A stretch of 64,000 bases of DNA, taken from contig BTRK01000003.1 in NCBI GenBank assembly GCA_036245805.1, positions 19,805,292-19,869,291 on the forward strand. Reading direction: 5' to 3'. The notes under the pieces are model-generated. The model did no database searches. It had not been told where the DNA came from and saw only the letters and a list, made by a program, of their open reading frames with translations. Both the position numbers and the translations under genes were made by a program. The stretch comes from Pristionchus mayeri (lineage: Eukaryota > Nematoda > Chromadorea > Rhabditida > Neodiplogasteridae). Every line of letters starts with the position of its first letter. Positions within the stretch are counted from its first letter, which is position 1. Shown here piece by piece: positions 29,027-50,900 of this stretch.

Positions 29027-32000
29027 CTACGATTTCACAAACTTCCACTGTTGCTCAGGGGCGGAAGCATCACAGACTTCAATGATTACCTGAAATTCAA
29101 TTCATCTGATAGCAATCGATAAGAAGAATGGGACCATATCCCGTATCTCACGATCTTTCTCGTAACCTTTAGAATAGAAAAGTCCACAGGCGTCAAAATT
29201 CATTTTTTTCTCTCAAAAAGCTCCTCAAATGATACAAAAGACTTCAATCACTCGTTGATCAACTACAATTCCCCTCCTGTACCCACCTTCTCTCCAGACT
29301 TGATTCCCCTAATAGAGAGACACAGGCCCGAGTTGGCGTGGCGCAGTTGGTCGCCCTGCAGGAAGTTGATATTTAAATTCCTTTATTCCTGTAATCTCGC
29401 CTCCTTGACAGTGAAGAGCACGCATAATGGAGGGAGTCAACTCTTGAGAAGCCATTCCTTCTCTCCCTAATCCCCCCCCCCCTTGCCTCTCTCTTCCACT
29501 CGTCTCCCTTCTCTCTGCAGTTCCTCATGACGACAGTCCCGCTCGTCTCTCTCTCCCTCACTACTCCATGGGCGCACGACGTCTCTCGACGCAGACGACC
29601 ATCACGAGCCAGAGAGATCAACTGGAAGGGGAAGGTGAGATCAGATTGTCAGGAGGCACAAAGCAATCACTCTCCAAGAAATTCATCAACATTTCGCCGC
29701 ATGGCCAGTGTATTGCACCATGTTGATATATAAATTGGATACAGGCTGCATTACGCATATTCCAAGGACAATCTGCATATCGCATACTGACTACAGTATT
29801 CACAAAAACTACCGTACACCTCTGAGCTACACTATACCTGGGCGGAGCTGCCTCCTCCCTGGCAGAAGTAGATGCCCATCCCGTAGCTGCCCTTCTCGTC
29901 CTGCTGCAGAGTGTCCAGACAGATCTTCTGCCCGCCCACCACCGCTTGCACCTGGCAAATACAATCAATAATTATATTAATTAATAATTTTTATGAGAAC
30001 CATTTGTATTTTCCTCAAAAATAAGAAAATGCACAAGGACTTTCAGATGTTGAATATGTGGAGTGGAAAAATCTTTTCCGTTACAAGCAATCTACTAGGA
30101 ATTGTGAGGTCGATAAAGTTATTTCGCAGAGTTCCCAGATCTCCTGACCATTCCGTACTCCTGGACGTTCTCATCGGGAATGAACTTGTCCGGGACGATG
30201 TTGTCGAGGAACCTGGAGGGGAGAGGTAAGAGATCAAATATCACACCAGAAACCCTAAAAGTACACATTAAACATCGACCTTTAGGCTACAATTTTTTCT
30301 TTCAAACCAAATGATCTGCTTCTCCAACTTTATATAAAAAAGCAGACACAGTTCTGCTTGATTTGACCCCAGACTTGAGCGAAACAAACCCTGACCACTT
30401 GAATGGTTTGCACTGCAGGTCCTTCCTCAGTTTGTGTCGCTCCGAGAGATCACCGACGTCCTGGGAAATAATCAATAATTCACGCGAGGCCACCCATATT
30501 GTTAGTTCAACCCCCTTAAAACACAATTGGCATCGTTCTCCATTTCCAAGATAATCTAGCAATATCACCCACATTCAGTGATGGGCTTGGAAGGTTAAAT
30601 GGCCCGGGGCCGCGTGTTTTGCCTTACCGGGGCAGCGCGTTTTGGTTATGGGCGCACCCGCGGTTAACCGTCGCGAGGGTTATGCGGTCGGTGGTGCGCG
30701 CCCCCGGCTGGTTGCGGGGACGGAGGGGAGGGTTTCCGGCTGGCACACGAAGGGGAGGGAGGTCGCCAAGTCGTAAAAATTACAGCCCCGGGGGCCGTAA
30801 AGCTATAGCCTGTGCAGCCCAACCTGCTGGCTACCGGGGCCGCGCAAATTTAAGCCCCGGGGGGAGCGGACTTTTGAAAAGCTTAACCTTTCATAGCACA
30901 TCACTGCCCACATTCCTTTACCTCCAGACAGCATATAATTGTTATACATTCTATTTCAAATTCACTTTTAATCACTATCCAGAACAATCCTGCCTGCTCA
31001 CCTTGGTCTTGAGGTCGCTCCTGTGCAGGTAGTACATTCGCTTGTAGTCGTCCATCCAAACCTGCAGGGAGGAAAAGTTAGCGGAGGTAACAAAACAGAT
31101 TCGAAAGATCAAAGATCACCCTCACCTCGGCGAGTCTTTTCGAGTTCGTCCCGTGCACGTCCTTGTTGCCTCCTCGGCCAGTCATGTTGTACGGATGGCC
31201 TGAAAGCAAAGACAAGTTACACAGCTATTTTTCGTCATTTCATAAATTTATCGAAACATTTCTTGAACTAGAGCGAGAACGCAGTATCATTCATCGTCAT
31301 TCCAAACATTAGATATCACAGCTCAACTTGAAAAAAACTCAACTGTGAAATCGAACTCATCTATGGTCTTACTAAAGATTGAGAACGAGTGGAGTGCATC
31401 TCCCTATCTCTCTCCCCTCTCCTCACCATCTCTGAAGATGTGTCCAACGTGCGAACACGGAATGAACTCGATCGAGCCACCGCACGTCCACACCTGCAAA
31501 GAAAATCACTTGGCGATTGACTCTTCTGATTAAATATTAATAACTTCAAAGAACAACATGACTGACTCATTGCACTCCACAAATACAACTGCTCAACAGG
31601 AAACACCTCTCTCTTCCACTCGTCGAAACAATGAAACTATGAAATAAAAAAAAACAGCAATTTCGAAACTCACAAGGGAATGGTACGCGCACTCGGTACA
31701 ATTATGGAATCTGACATATTGGACCTCAATCTGGACCATGAGTACATTCGAAACCTTGTTTCAGAAAATGCGCGATTTTTGTTTTGAGCACTCACTGAAG
31801 AACATAATACACCCCATGAGGCTATTCGCACCCAGACACATTTATCGATTTATCTGGCTCAAAACAAAAATCGCGCATTTTCTGAAACAAGGTTTCTAAT
31901 GTACTCATGGTCCAGATTGAGTTCCAATATGTCAGATTCCATAATTGTACAGAGTGCGCGTGCCATTCCCTTGTCAGAATAAGTGCTTACCCTGAATGAT

Positions 32001-35000
32001 ATCTCGAGGTTCTCTCCTCCCCAGATGTCCATCTCCTCGTCGTATCCTCCCACGTGGAAGAAGTACTCACGATTTGCAGCCAGCAGACCACCCGCCATCG
32101 TTGGAGAACTGCAATGAGTAGTATTGTGTTGTTTTAAACATTTCTGGGGCCAGAAACTGCCGGGTAGCTATTGATGAATAAATTCTCAGTCGTGTGAGAG
32201 ATAGTACCATTGCCTACCATAACCTACAGTAATCTACCGTACTCCTCACCGTATGTACTCCGTGGGCGACTTCCTCCGCTGCTTCTCGCTCTCTGACAGA
32301 GGCTCCCACGTGAAGTGAAGAGACCACGTGAACCCGCCCACCTGATACAATAAGCTTGTTATTAATTAAATTTGTATATTCTACGCTTATAAAAAAAATT
32401 CCGTATGAGAAAAATAGTAGCAAAATCGCAAAACTATATTTAAGTTTTTAAACAAAGTACATGAGCAAACTGGCACGAACAGGTTTTGCAAAGTACATCT
32501 CAGGTTTCGCGAACATTTTTAATAGACCTACGATTGTGGTGCGACAGTAACGAAGACATTCGTAGGCGAATACAAATCACCATACACTGCATCCCCCATT
32601 CCCTCTCCCTCTCCTCCTCGACTGACCGACTGTGCGTAGGGGTCTCCCGAGTAGCTGAAGTCCTTCGAGTTGATGTAGTCGATGATGGGGCAGATGATGA
32701 CAGACGGATTCTCAGCGATGCGCGCCACCAGAGGCTCCAGCCTGCGAGGAGCAGACTACGGTATAGTACGGTAGAGGAGTACAGGGGAAGCCAGCAAAGA
32801 CACTATTGTAAGGTTCCCTTTGCAGAAGAAACTACTCTTCTCAAATTTCCATTAAAATAATATCGAAAGATATCGGACAAATAACTTCTTTTGCTCCTTT
32901 CTCTACTCACCATCCATGGTTTGCTTCGCAGTGGGAATCGAGGAAGACGACGACTTCTCCCGTGGCCTCGCGAGCACCAGCCAGCTTAGCTCTCAACGAG
33001 CAAGAGTTCAAAGATCACATATTCCAACCGGTTATGATCTATTGTATTAGCCGGAAAATTCATGCTCATCCAGCAAACAATAGTTTCTGCAACGCAATGA
33101 GCATCAAATACATAAGGGTTTTTCAAATACATTTTACCTTATGCAAATAAGTCAGTAATCGATAATCCAATTACCGTATCAGTCCGTGTCGCACATTCTT
33201 CCTCACAATCTTCACCAGACCATCGAATCGCTTCACGTACTCATCCAACTTCTCCTTCAGTTCGTCTGAATTTATTTTTTTGCTATCTGATTCTTTTTCA
33301 TCAAATACATAAGGGTTTTTCAAATCAATCACGATCAGTGTTTGCAGCTTTCCCGATGAAGACAAGTAAATTCCACAGAGATAGTGCCCAGAATATTATC
33401 AATTTTTTTAAAAATAACATATTTGAACACCTTTCAGTGCATACCATCAGAAATAAACAGATAATGAAAAAATGGCGCCTGATCACTGGATAAAGGGGAT
33501 GGTTAAATGTTCAAACACCAGTAGATTTTGATTGCACAGCTCAACCCGCTTCTACACAAATCAATAAAAATTCCCTATCCCATCCCCCCCCCCCTTCTCT
33601 GGTTTTCATCAGCCAAAGTGGGTGTGTACATGCTCCCCCAATTGGGATCCCAGGGATATATCTCCCCCCAATGGTCCCCCAGTTCCCCTCCCAATGGGGG
33701 CATTTTTGGTCCCCCCAGAGGTTCTGCAATACCATAGTTTCTCACCCCTCTGACTGTTGTCGTCCAGCAGGATCACCTCCTGCAGCAGCTCAGGCGGACT
33801 GCGATTAATCACCGAGTGCACCGTCCTGCAGCAGATGAATAGAAACACGTGGAACTTCATCGCTTCGAGGGACCAGCCCATAGTTAAACTTTCCTACAAG
33901 CTATTCAGACCCGTCCCCCAATCCCTCCCTTTTGAACATTAGAAAAGCACACCTCAAGAGGGGCGTCCACGCCTCGTCGGTGAAGATGATGACCACGGAG
34001 GCACGAGGCAACGAGGAGAGATCGTATGAGATCGACTCAAGAAGTTTTGATAAATCGTTATTCCATTAGGAAATCCTATCAAATATCCTGAATTACTGCA
34101 CAAAAAAATGAGCAAATAGTGCACAAAAATTCACAGCACCAATTTTTAAAAAATGAAATGAAGGATTCTCGATGATCTCCCACCTTGCACTCGTCTCTTC
34201 TCGCATCACGAATCGATCGATCCAACGAGATCTTGTCACTGCAAATTAGCAAAGTTTAACACTTTTATCATAATGCAACAAAGATAAATTTAAATTATTA
34301 TGGTATATGTGCCCCTAAAGGTCATCTATTACGGATAACGCTTTGCTGACATGGTAACCAAAAAGTACCAAAAAGGGATTGCCCAAAAATCACAGCACCA
34401 TACACGGTCTTTCATTTTAAATTCAACTAGATCACACTACTTCCACTATAAAAAAAATGTTTTTATAGTTCTAAAAATTATCTATACATTGATCCCTCAC
34501 ACCTCCCACATCTCCTGAATTCGCTGATAGTGTAACCCCGCCAGTCTCACTCATCCCTCTCGAATCAACCAGATCTTTTCCTCTCTCTCTCTCCCTTCGT
34601 TCTTCGGTTGTAAAAGAGACGGCTCTCTGCCAACGAAAACTCGCGGTGAATCTATGGAGAGAAACAAAGAAGTGAGAGAGAGCAGGGAATTGAGAGACGA
34701 CGAGAGAGAAAGAGGTATAGAGACAAAGGGTGAAATTGCCATCAGCCTGTCTTTCCAATTGTGTTTTTGTAAAACCATGCTGTTCAAAACAAGGCATTGG
34801 TCAGCAATCGGCTGGGAATTGAGATAATGCCCTTGGTGCAACCTCGATTTCCCTATAGTGCAACACCTGTCTTTTTTCTTTTCTTCTTTTTTTCCGACAA
34901 AAATTTCGAATCTCTTCAGCATTTTAGAAGAGGGAGCATTGTTTTCACATAAATAAACCGGAAAGATGTCAAAAGATCAAAGATCAAAACACAAACCTGA

Positions 35001-35956
35001 CGACGACATTCATGAACCACTTCTTCATGTCCTCCTCGCCCCGTGCTTTCTCCTCCCCTGAGAGTCGAACAGCCTCGCCTTGCTCTCCCGGACCGCGTCT
35101 GGTTATTAATAATATGAGCAAATTGATTAATTTTAGCTGTTTTTTTCACATGTTGAATCTATTGTTAAAGGCTACCATTGGAATACCTAACGGTAATCTC
35201 TCTATCTTGCATGCCTGCAACGCCAGATTGCCTGGTGGATTTCGTCATGAGCGCGAATTACACTGGTAATAGGCTGTGTGTTCGTCGGTGCTATATTTCC
35301 ATCATTGCCTGAAAGATAACTCTCACCTGCTTGTGTCATCCCTCACGCGGGCGTACGCGTCGCCCGGCTTGCGTCCAGCGCGTGCTATCCGATCGAGCAC
35401 CACTTCTGAAATAGAATAGTTCGTTGGAGTTGGGTAGATCTTCAGAAGGAGCACATTTATTATTTTTAATATTGAATACTATGAGAACGGAAATCGCACC
35501 AACACCATTGCTACGATTTCCGTTTTCAAAGTACTTCTGATTATCGCAGTATTCAACTAGCGGATCTCTCTCGTACCCTTGGGCGGTGCTCCTGGAGCGA
35601 GGAATGTCGAGTAGACGAGGTACGAGACGAGCAACAGACCCACGAAGAAGACGCCTGCCTGCACCGCCGACGAGAATCTGAAGACAAGGGTTGCGGTAGG
35701 CATCCAGGACTGATCGAGGACTGGTGAGAATCTCCTCATTTTGAAAATTTGAAGTACATTTTTTAGTATCATCCAACTAGGTGAATTGGCCCTGTGCAAT
35801 AGTGATAAGATGCGAAATTCTCCGTGTGAACAATATGAGATTCTCTTTGAGCAGAACTAAATTAAGCCTAATTTCTAATCAAGATTCAACAGATTCTGGT
35901 AGGTCACGGGCTCACCTCCGGGGCGAGAGGTAGCGGCAAAGAAGACGGACCACCAT
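29027..35956 (-). CDS. Polypeptide N-acetylgalactosaminyltransferase (GALNT/gly family)
   Basis: Golgi type II enzyme that starts mucin-type O-glycosylation. The start at 35956 gives [14 protein letters not shown], then a signal anchor ([20 protein letters not shown], about 35676-35575). The GT-A domain is spread over many exons: [60 protein letters not shown] (the metal-binding DxH reads DSH), [61 protein letters not shown], and SHVGHIFR. Conserved substrate-loop text HPYNMTGR follows. The C-terminal ricin-type lectin domain is visible in [43 protein letters not shown] and the final QQWKF. Stop at 29027-29029. About 20 exons. Two introns host inserted repeats (30576-30906 and 31672-31974). 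Confidence 0.92.
30568..30914. mobile_element. GC-rich hAT-like MITE with perfect 8-bp target duplication
   Basis: The element at 30576-30906 (331 bp) begins CAGTGATGGGCTTGGAAGGTTAA and ends TTAACCTTTCATAGCACATCACTG. CCCACATT flanks both sides. The interior is strikingly GC-rich (CCCGGGG and GCGC runs) against an AT-rich intron. No coding capacity. It lies in a GALNT intron. Confidence 0.9.
31672..31974. repeat. Long inverted repeat, 118-bp arms, in GALNT intron
   Basis: The left arm 31672-31789 (begins ACAAGGGAATGG) and right arm 31857-31974 (ends CCATTCCCTTGT) are complementary with four mismatches by my alignment. The spacer is 67 bp. A spliced-out intron RNA would fold into a long near-perfect hairpin. 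Confidence 0.9.
35472..35556. repeat. Imperfect inverted repeat in GALNT intron
   Basis: TTGAATACT with GAACGGAAATCG pairs with CGATTTCCGTTTTC and AGTATTCAA. The central text CACCAACACCATTGCTACGAT recurs with small changes near 36435 (CACCAATACCATTGCGACGAT), so the core may be a dispersed repeat. Confidence 0.55.
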
Positions 35957-37474
35957 TCTTCTTCTCCTCTCTTTCTCTACAGCAAACTACGGAAACGAGC
36001 CGACGAGGATCCTTGGAAGAGAAACACCTTATTGAGTCATCCTGCAAACAATATTGATTCATTAAAAGATAATTGGAGATCATGCGAATGATTAAAATAT
36101 ATATTTAAAAACGATTTATTGGAAGCAGACAATATTTTAACCAGGCTAATTAATGTAATAACAAAAAGATTGCGACTGGGATCAAAACTGAAGAGATGAG
36201 TGAGGGAAACGTAGCCATACGTGGCGCATGGCAACAGAGGGACGATAGATAGGAGAGGGGAAGAGGAGTGGGGGCACAGAGAGGAGGAAGAGTCTGGTTG
36301 GATTTGGAAGCGAACGGGAGAAAAGATGGGAATAAAAAGAGAATGGATATCGAGAAAGGGGAGTCGCAACATAATGGAATGCTTTAGATTCAATTGTTAG
36401 CGAGCATGTTGCTCATGTCTATCCGCCAATGACGACACCAATACCATTGCGACGATCAAATCACTTAGAATCAAATAAACCTCACATTAAATTTGGATAA
36501 AATTAATACTACACTGCCACAACTCGCGAAGAGATGGAAAAACTACACTCCCCAATTCCTCGATTTGCTCTTTCTCATTGTTTGTTCAAGTGCACGAGTC
36601 CTCTCGTGCCGAGGTCACTATCGCAAATTAATGCATGCCCATAGTTTCAAATGAATGAAATTTGTTCGTTTCGAATATCCAATACTCGACATCCATTCAC
36701 AATCAGGTAGCATTATCGCGAGTCATTCAACAGATATCACAGTGCAATCTTCCACACTTCGCGGAATATTTTTAAACATTTTATCCGTCATATAGAGAAT
36801 ACAAGAGTATTAATTGAAACAGGGAAGGGCAACCTCGAAGGATTTAGATGGATGGAGAGGTGTGATGTTGGTAATAGAAGAAGGTCAAAGATCACCATTG
36901 CGAGAGTTGTGACGCTAATCGATAATCAAGGGATCCTTGAGAAAGATACTGTAGAGTGGGGAGAGAGAGATAGGCTATAGGGGTACTGTGAGTGCATTAT
37001 GGGGAGAGTGAACGAAAGAAACAAGGTTGAACACAAAGATACAGTAACCTTTGGCACGCACATTGATACTCTAACAACGACTAGGTTGAGCAACGACTTT
37101 CTGTCAGGATATATTGATTGAATGAGAAGGGGAACCGGAAGGGGCGGAGCTTACGTGTCTCTCTCCAGTACCGAGACCATAGAGAAGAAGGTATATATAT
37201 GAGCAAAATAAGGCAGGAGATGGGATGGCCTACCAGCTTCTCGAGTGACCACCGTAAGCCGCGAGACTACGGTAGATCGAGAATAGGGTATGTCATGAAC
37301 GGAGGGGAGACTAACAAACTACTACACTACTCGTTGCGCGAGTATCGTACCTCTAGGGCTACCGTAAGTGACAGCAAAGAGTACGATACAAACACGTTGA
37401 GTGCACTAGTGCACCAGTCGATGGCATTGTGTGGTGTACGGAAGGGACGACGATTGAATACGGTAGTCGACCGC
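35957..37474. other. Intergenic region between GALNT and the 87-residue membrane gene
   Basis: Non-coding as far as I can see. The right half (36.9-37.5 kb) has several TACGGTA/TACCGTA motifs like those in introns, so it could include UTR introns. Open frames here show no recognisable domain. Confidence 0.4.
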
Positions 37475-38018
37475 TTATTTCCTCTTCTTGTCCTCGTGGA
37501 CCACGACGTTGACTGAAATTAATATTTATTAATTGCGCAGTGGGTCATTGTCCCGAGCTCGCTAATATTCCCCATAGCTTGTTTAGTCTCACTCATGCAT
37601 CAACGTTTCGTAAAGTTGTAAGAACACTCTTTAGAATCGAGGTAAGAAGTAGTGAGTTGATCATAAAATAGTAAGCACCCGCATACCGTAGTATCTCCAA
37701 TCGAAAAAACTGGGACAGTAACAGAGGAAGACCATAGTGAAGAGGCCCAGAGACGATTGCCAAACGGCGAAGAGGCAGCGGTGTGTGGTGTAAGCGACGA
37801 ATGGAGGAGATGGTGTGGTGTACAGTAAGAATACCGTACACCACGCGAGAAGACTTGCGGACAGACGGAGAAGGGATTAAGCATACGAGGAGATTGTGAA
37901 TTTTACCATCTTTATAAAGATTATGGATCAGAGGAAAAAACAAACAAACAAGGACTCACACACAAAATATGTTGGGCCAAACAATCGAGGTGATAAATAG
38001 AGTACGGTAGATGGGCAT
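37475..38018 (-). CDS. Small two-TM membrane protein, 87 residues, KKxx-type tail (new gene model)
   Basis: Three short exons join with matching phases. Exon 1 is 38018-37960 (MPIYRTLFITSIVWPNIFC, donor GTGAGT, phase 2). Exon 2 is 37853-37687 (LLAWCTVFLLYTTPSPPFVA, then CLFAVWQSSLGLFTMVFLCY, ending FFDWRYY, donor GTATGC, phase 1). Exon 3 is 37512-37475 (NVVVHEDKKRK-stop, acceptor TTTCAG). The predicted protein has two hydrophobic helices. Its last four residues are KKRK, which fits the cytosolic KKxx retrieval signal of ER membrane proteins. I do not recognise the family. The evidence is the combination of three consistent splice junctions and strongly membrane-like composition. It lies same-strand between GALNT and SERCA. 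Confidence 0.6.
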
Positions 38019-38815
38019 TATTGATCAAAGGAGGGGATTGGGGGGAAGGATGCATGGGCATGAAGTGAGAAAGTATAAGAGACCCAGAGGGGAGAGAAGG
38101 GCAATTATTACGGGTTCTTGCACTTGATACCTGGGAGATACGGTAGGGAATCGTTCAGGGACCTAGTCCTAATTGCATTCCACGATGGTCTTCAATCAAT
38201 GCAATTGCTGAGCAGCCCGAATCGGAAACATGCCTACGGAATCCAAACATGCGAAGCGAAAGAATCCCAAGAAGGAAGATTGGTTTAGATGAACTATCAC
38301 AAAAAGGGGAGAACATGGAATGGCCTTACACCTATACTGTAGAGATATTATGCAAGAGAGAAGGTAATTATTGGCTAAAGAAGGATTGGGATCACATTTT
38401 CTTAAAGACATGGTTTACTAAATTGAATAATTTAGATACTCTGATAGTTTGTAGAGAGGGGGGGGGGGAATCATCACAGTAAGTTTTCTTCTGTGACTCT
38501 CGAATGCTTCTAATAAGAAGGCAGAAAGAAATTTACAAATAATATTGCAAAACTTGCGCTTATATAAGGAAGATGCGTGTTCGCGAGATTTGATGGATAG
38601 AGAGCATAGTGATAAGGCTGCTGTGTGTAACTCTACATACAAAAGACGCGTGTGGGCACTCAGACTTAGTAGCATGGGTGTGGCAGACTTAGAGAGGAGA
38701 GGAAGTAGTGTGACATAGGGGAGGATGGGTTTGGTATTGGACGGAGGACTCACAAACGGGGGAAACGGGTGCGATTAGAAGGAGGGGTGAGGGGGGGGGG
38801 GTGACGGGTGGCTCT
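38019..38815. other. Intergenic region downstream of SERCA
   Basis: Contains purine-rich text and G runs (38458-38468 and 38791-38801). No coding exon is recognised. It would include the SERCA 3' UTR and the promoter of the small membrane gene. Confidence 0.4.
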
Positions 38816-47923
<9,108 letters not shown>

Positions 47924-50900
47924 GGTGGAATAGGTCGCCTTTACTTATCGGATCAGGCGTCCCTCGGTTCTCTTCTGCCAAGTTTTGCTGCAATTTAGAA
48001 GCTATTATTAAGAGGAAGCTCCTGGAAGAACGGTTCAACGTGAAAATGCGAACGCGTGGAGGGATAAATACACACACAGAGGAGCTTCGATATCGGTGGG
48101 ATATTTCTCGAGCCGATTGGGCACACTTTGATAGCAAGGGGGTTGCAAAGGTGACGACGGGAGTCAGAGAGGGAGTGAGAGGGGAGAGTGGGTCGAGTTG
48201 GAAGGGAAGGAAGGGGGGCGAATGAGGGGGTTGTGATCCACGAGGGACGAATAGACTTGAGTCGAGAAGGATAGAGGGGAAAGTGGATGATGGCATATGG
48301 TATGAGGCTTGAGGAGAGGGGAGAAACGAAGAAGAGAAGAGGATAGGCTAAGCCTTTCATCCTTCACTTACAATTTGAGTGCGATGATGGAAGAGGAGCA
48401 AAATGAGTGTGGAAGATAAGGAGGAACAAGCGAAGAGGGAGAGAAATCAACGATGAAAACGGGGCAATAAACGGCGTGGAATAGGGAAGATGACAAGACA
48501 AGGAAAGGGGAGGAGAGTGCGGACAACGAGAAATCCCCCTATTCCAGAAGGAATTATTCGATCAAAACTAATAGCCACGAAGTACAGAAACCAATCGATA
48601 ATCCAGGACACTGAATGCTCTCGAATGACCAGGGGGAACGAGGTCAGAAAGGGGTGTTCGAAGCGCGCAGTGTTCGACGTCACCATTCAGGGCCGGCACG
48701 CCCTGTTACGGTAACGCGCGCAATTCAAACGCGTCCGCGTGCGCGCATCGCGTGTCACACTCCTTATTCGGCATTTCTTTCTAACTTTTTTCTTTTGTCT
48801 GAATTGTCAAATAAAATTAGGAAAGGGGAGAGATTATGACGAGCGCGCGCCCGAGTGAGCTGGCGAGTGGCGAAGTGCGTTGATAAGAGAGTGAGGAGGG
48901 ATTAAGCTGACTCTCTAGCTTCTCTCCCCTCCTCTCCCCTCTCTACAAGCTACGATCTGTAACTCGGCCGACCTACTGATAAGCAGCAATGAATGAGTGG
49001 GCTTCCAATGATTATGAGACGAAACACGCGAAAGTACGGGCAAATATATTTTCGAATTCACTCTCAGCGGGAGTAACCTTGGCGAGAAGAAGATGGGTCT
49101 TCTAACTGATCTTCTCGATTCTTTCGACTTCTCTTCCCATCAACAAAAACTGCGTCCCAGTAAACTGACACGCTCGCGATGTTCCCGGCGCACAACAACA
49201 ATCGAAGGGAGCGTAAATCTCGCCAGCTGACCAAACATCAAAGTGCGATCCTACCGTATCCTACCGTCTCTTCGTGGCGGGACGCAGGCAGAGGAAACCG
49301 CTGCCGTTAGCTGGCAGCCTCTCGAAGTGAGATCTTCCTCATCTCTTGCGTCAATCCTTCTTCCTTTCATTCTTCCTCCCCTCGTTGTAAAGAGGAGAAG
49401 TGAGAGAGAGAGGGAGAGAGGATTCAGAAGAGATGAATGAGAGAGAGAGGAGAAGAAGCAACCGTGAACATGAAGGATCAAAAACAGCTAGCAGACAATC
49501 GATAAACGATCAACGACCATCCAGCTACCGTATTCCATCGTTTCCCTTCAGGGTCTAAATTTTTCTGGAAGGACCCCTTATCGATCCGTCAGATCTCATC
49601 AATTTCTCAGCCGATTATAATCTCGGGCAATATTTCCGATGGCTAAGAGGCTCAGATGACGTCAACGGCAATTGACACGAGAGCCTATCTCCCCCCTCAG
49701 AGATCTCCTCCCCCCCCCCCCCCTCCTTGACCCCCTCCTCTTTTTGCGAGTCTGTTACACTTGTAGTGATGGTTTGCACTGAAAGAGGAGGGTGGGATAC
49801 TCCCAAACCTTCGCCCACTCAGGAAACCATACAGAAAAGTGCAAGAAGCGCGAAAGTTCTCGGAAATCTGCCAGACTTTCCCAAACCAGCAAGGTGAATT
49901 TGTAAATTCACATCATCTAGTTACGATTCCGATATCTAATGCGATTAAAATTATTCCATAAACGGGTAATCGAATTTAGAAAAATTTCTGAAAGCATCAA
50001 ATCTACGCACAGAATCATTCAAAATCATGAGCAACCGAAAACAAAAATCTTTTTACCGAAAGCAGCTGTAGACTCGACGCGTTGTCGACCCGTTGCATTT
50101 CACGTGTTCGCCCTCCTCAGCTAACAGATCCCCACTTATCCCCTGTCTCGACCAGAGTTCTCACTGATCATCACACCCTATCACTTCCTTCTCACTTACC
50201 GCAAATATTCCTCACACTCTCGCAGTAAAACACTCACTTTTCTCCCTCGAAGAAGTAAAGATTCGCGAGCATCTTGAGATTCAAGATCACAACAGCCTTA
50301 CGACGAGTGGAAGAAGAACAGGAAGGAGCGGATAACAGCGTCTTACCCCCGACGATGTTTTCTCGGTGTATTTCGACTGATGATCAGAGAGAGAACTCAA
50401 CAATTGGGGGAGATTCGGCACGTATCCCCTCGGGGCAAGGCGTGCGCCTCGGGGAAGGAATGGGGAAGAAGAATTCTTTCCACTACGAACTGGGTATAGG
50501 AATGAAGATGTCCCGCTCCTTCTTCGCCATTCCTACTTTGGGTATTCTAGATAGCACTCGAAACATAGAAACTAACGTTTGCCGTAGTGAGCCACGTTCG
50601 ATCCAATTAGTCGCGAATTTTGAGATCTTGAAAGTATCTAGAAGAGTTGGGAAGCCGTGCACTCCTACGAAGGATACTAACGTATCCTACATTTCGATTC
50701 TCTCTGAGAAAGGCCACCATACAATTCCCACGGTATTCAAATCGATTCTGCGAATTGGATGTTGTAGCAAGGGAGAAGCAAACTTCCAAAAACATTAGCA
50801 AAGAATGCATAGATGACACTCATCGAAGGAGAAGGAGGGAGACAAGGAATCATCCATTTTCGCGATCCATGATTCACCCCTTCGCTTTTGCCTTTCTCGC

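Noticed and set aside
37118..37516. 132-codon plus-strand frame
   Set aside because: It contains intron-like TACGGTA motifs and no domain, and it overlaps the antisense of the last exon of the small membrane gene.
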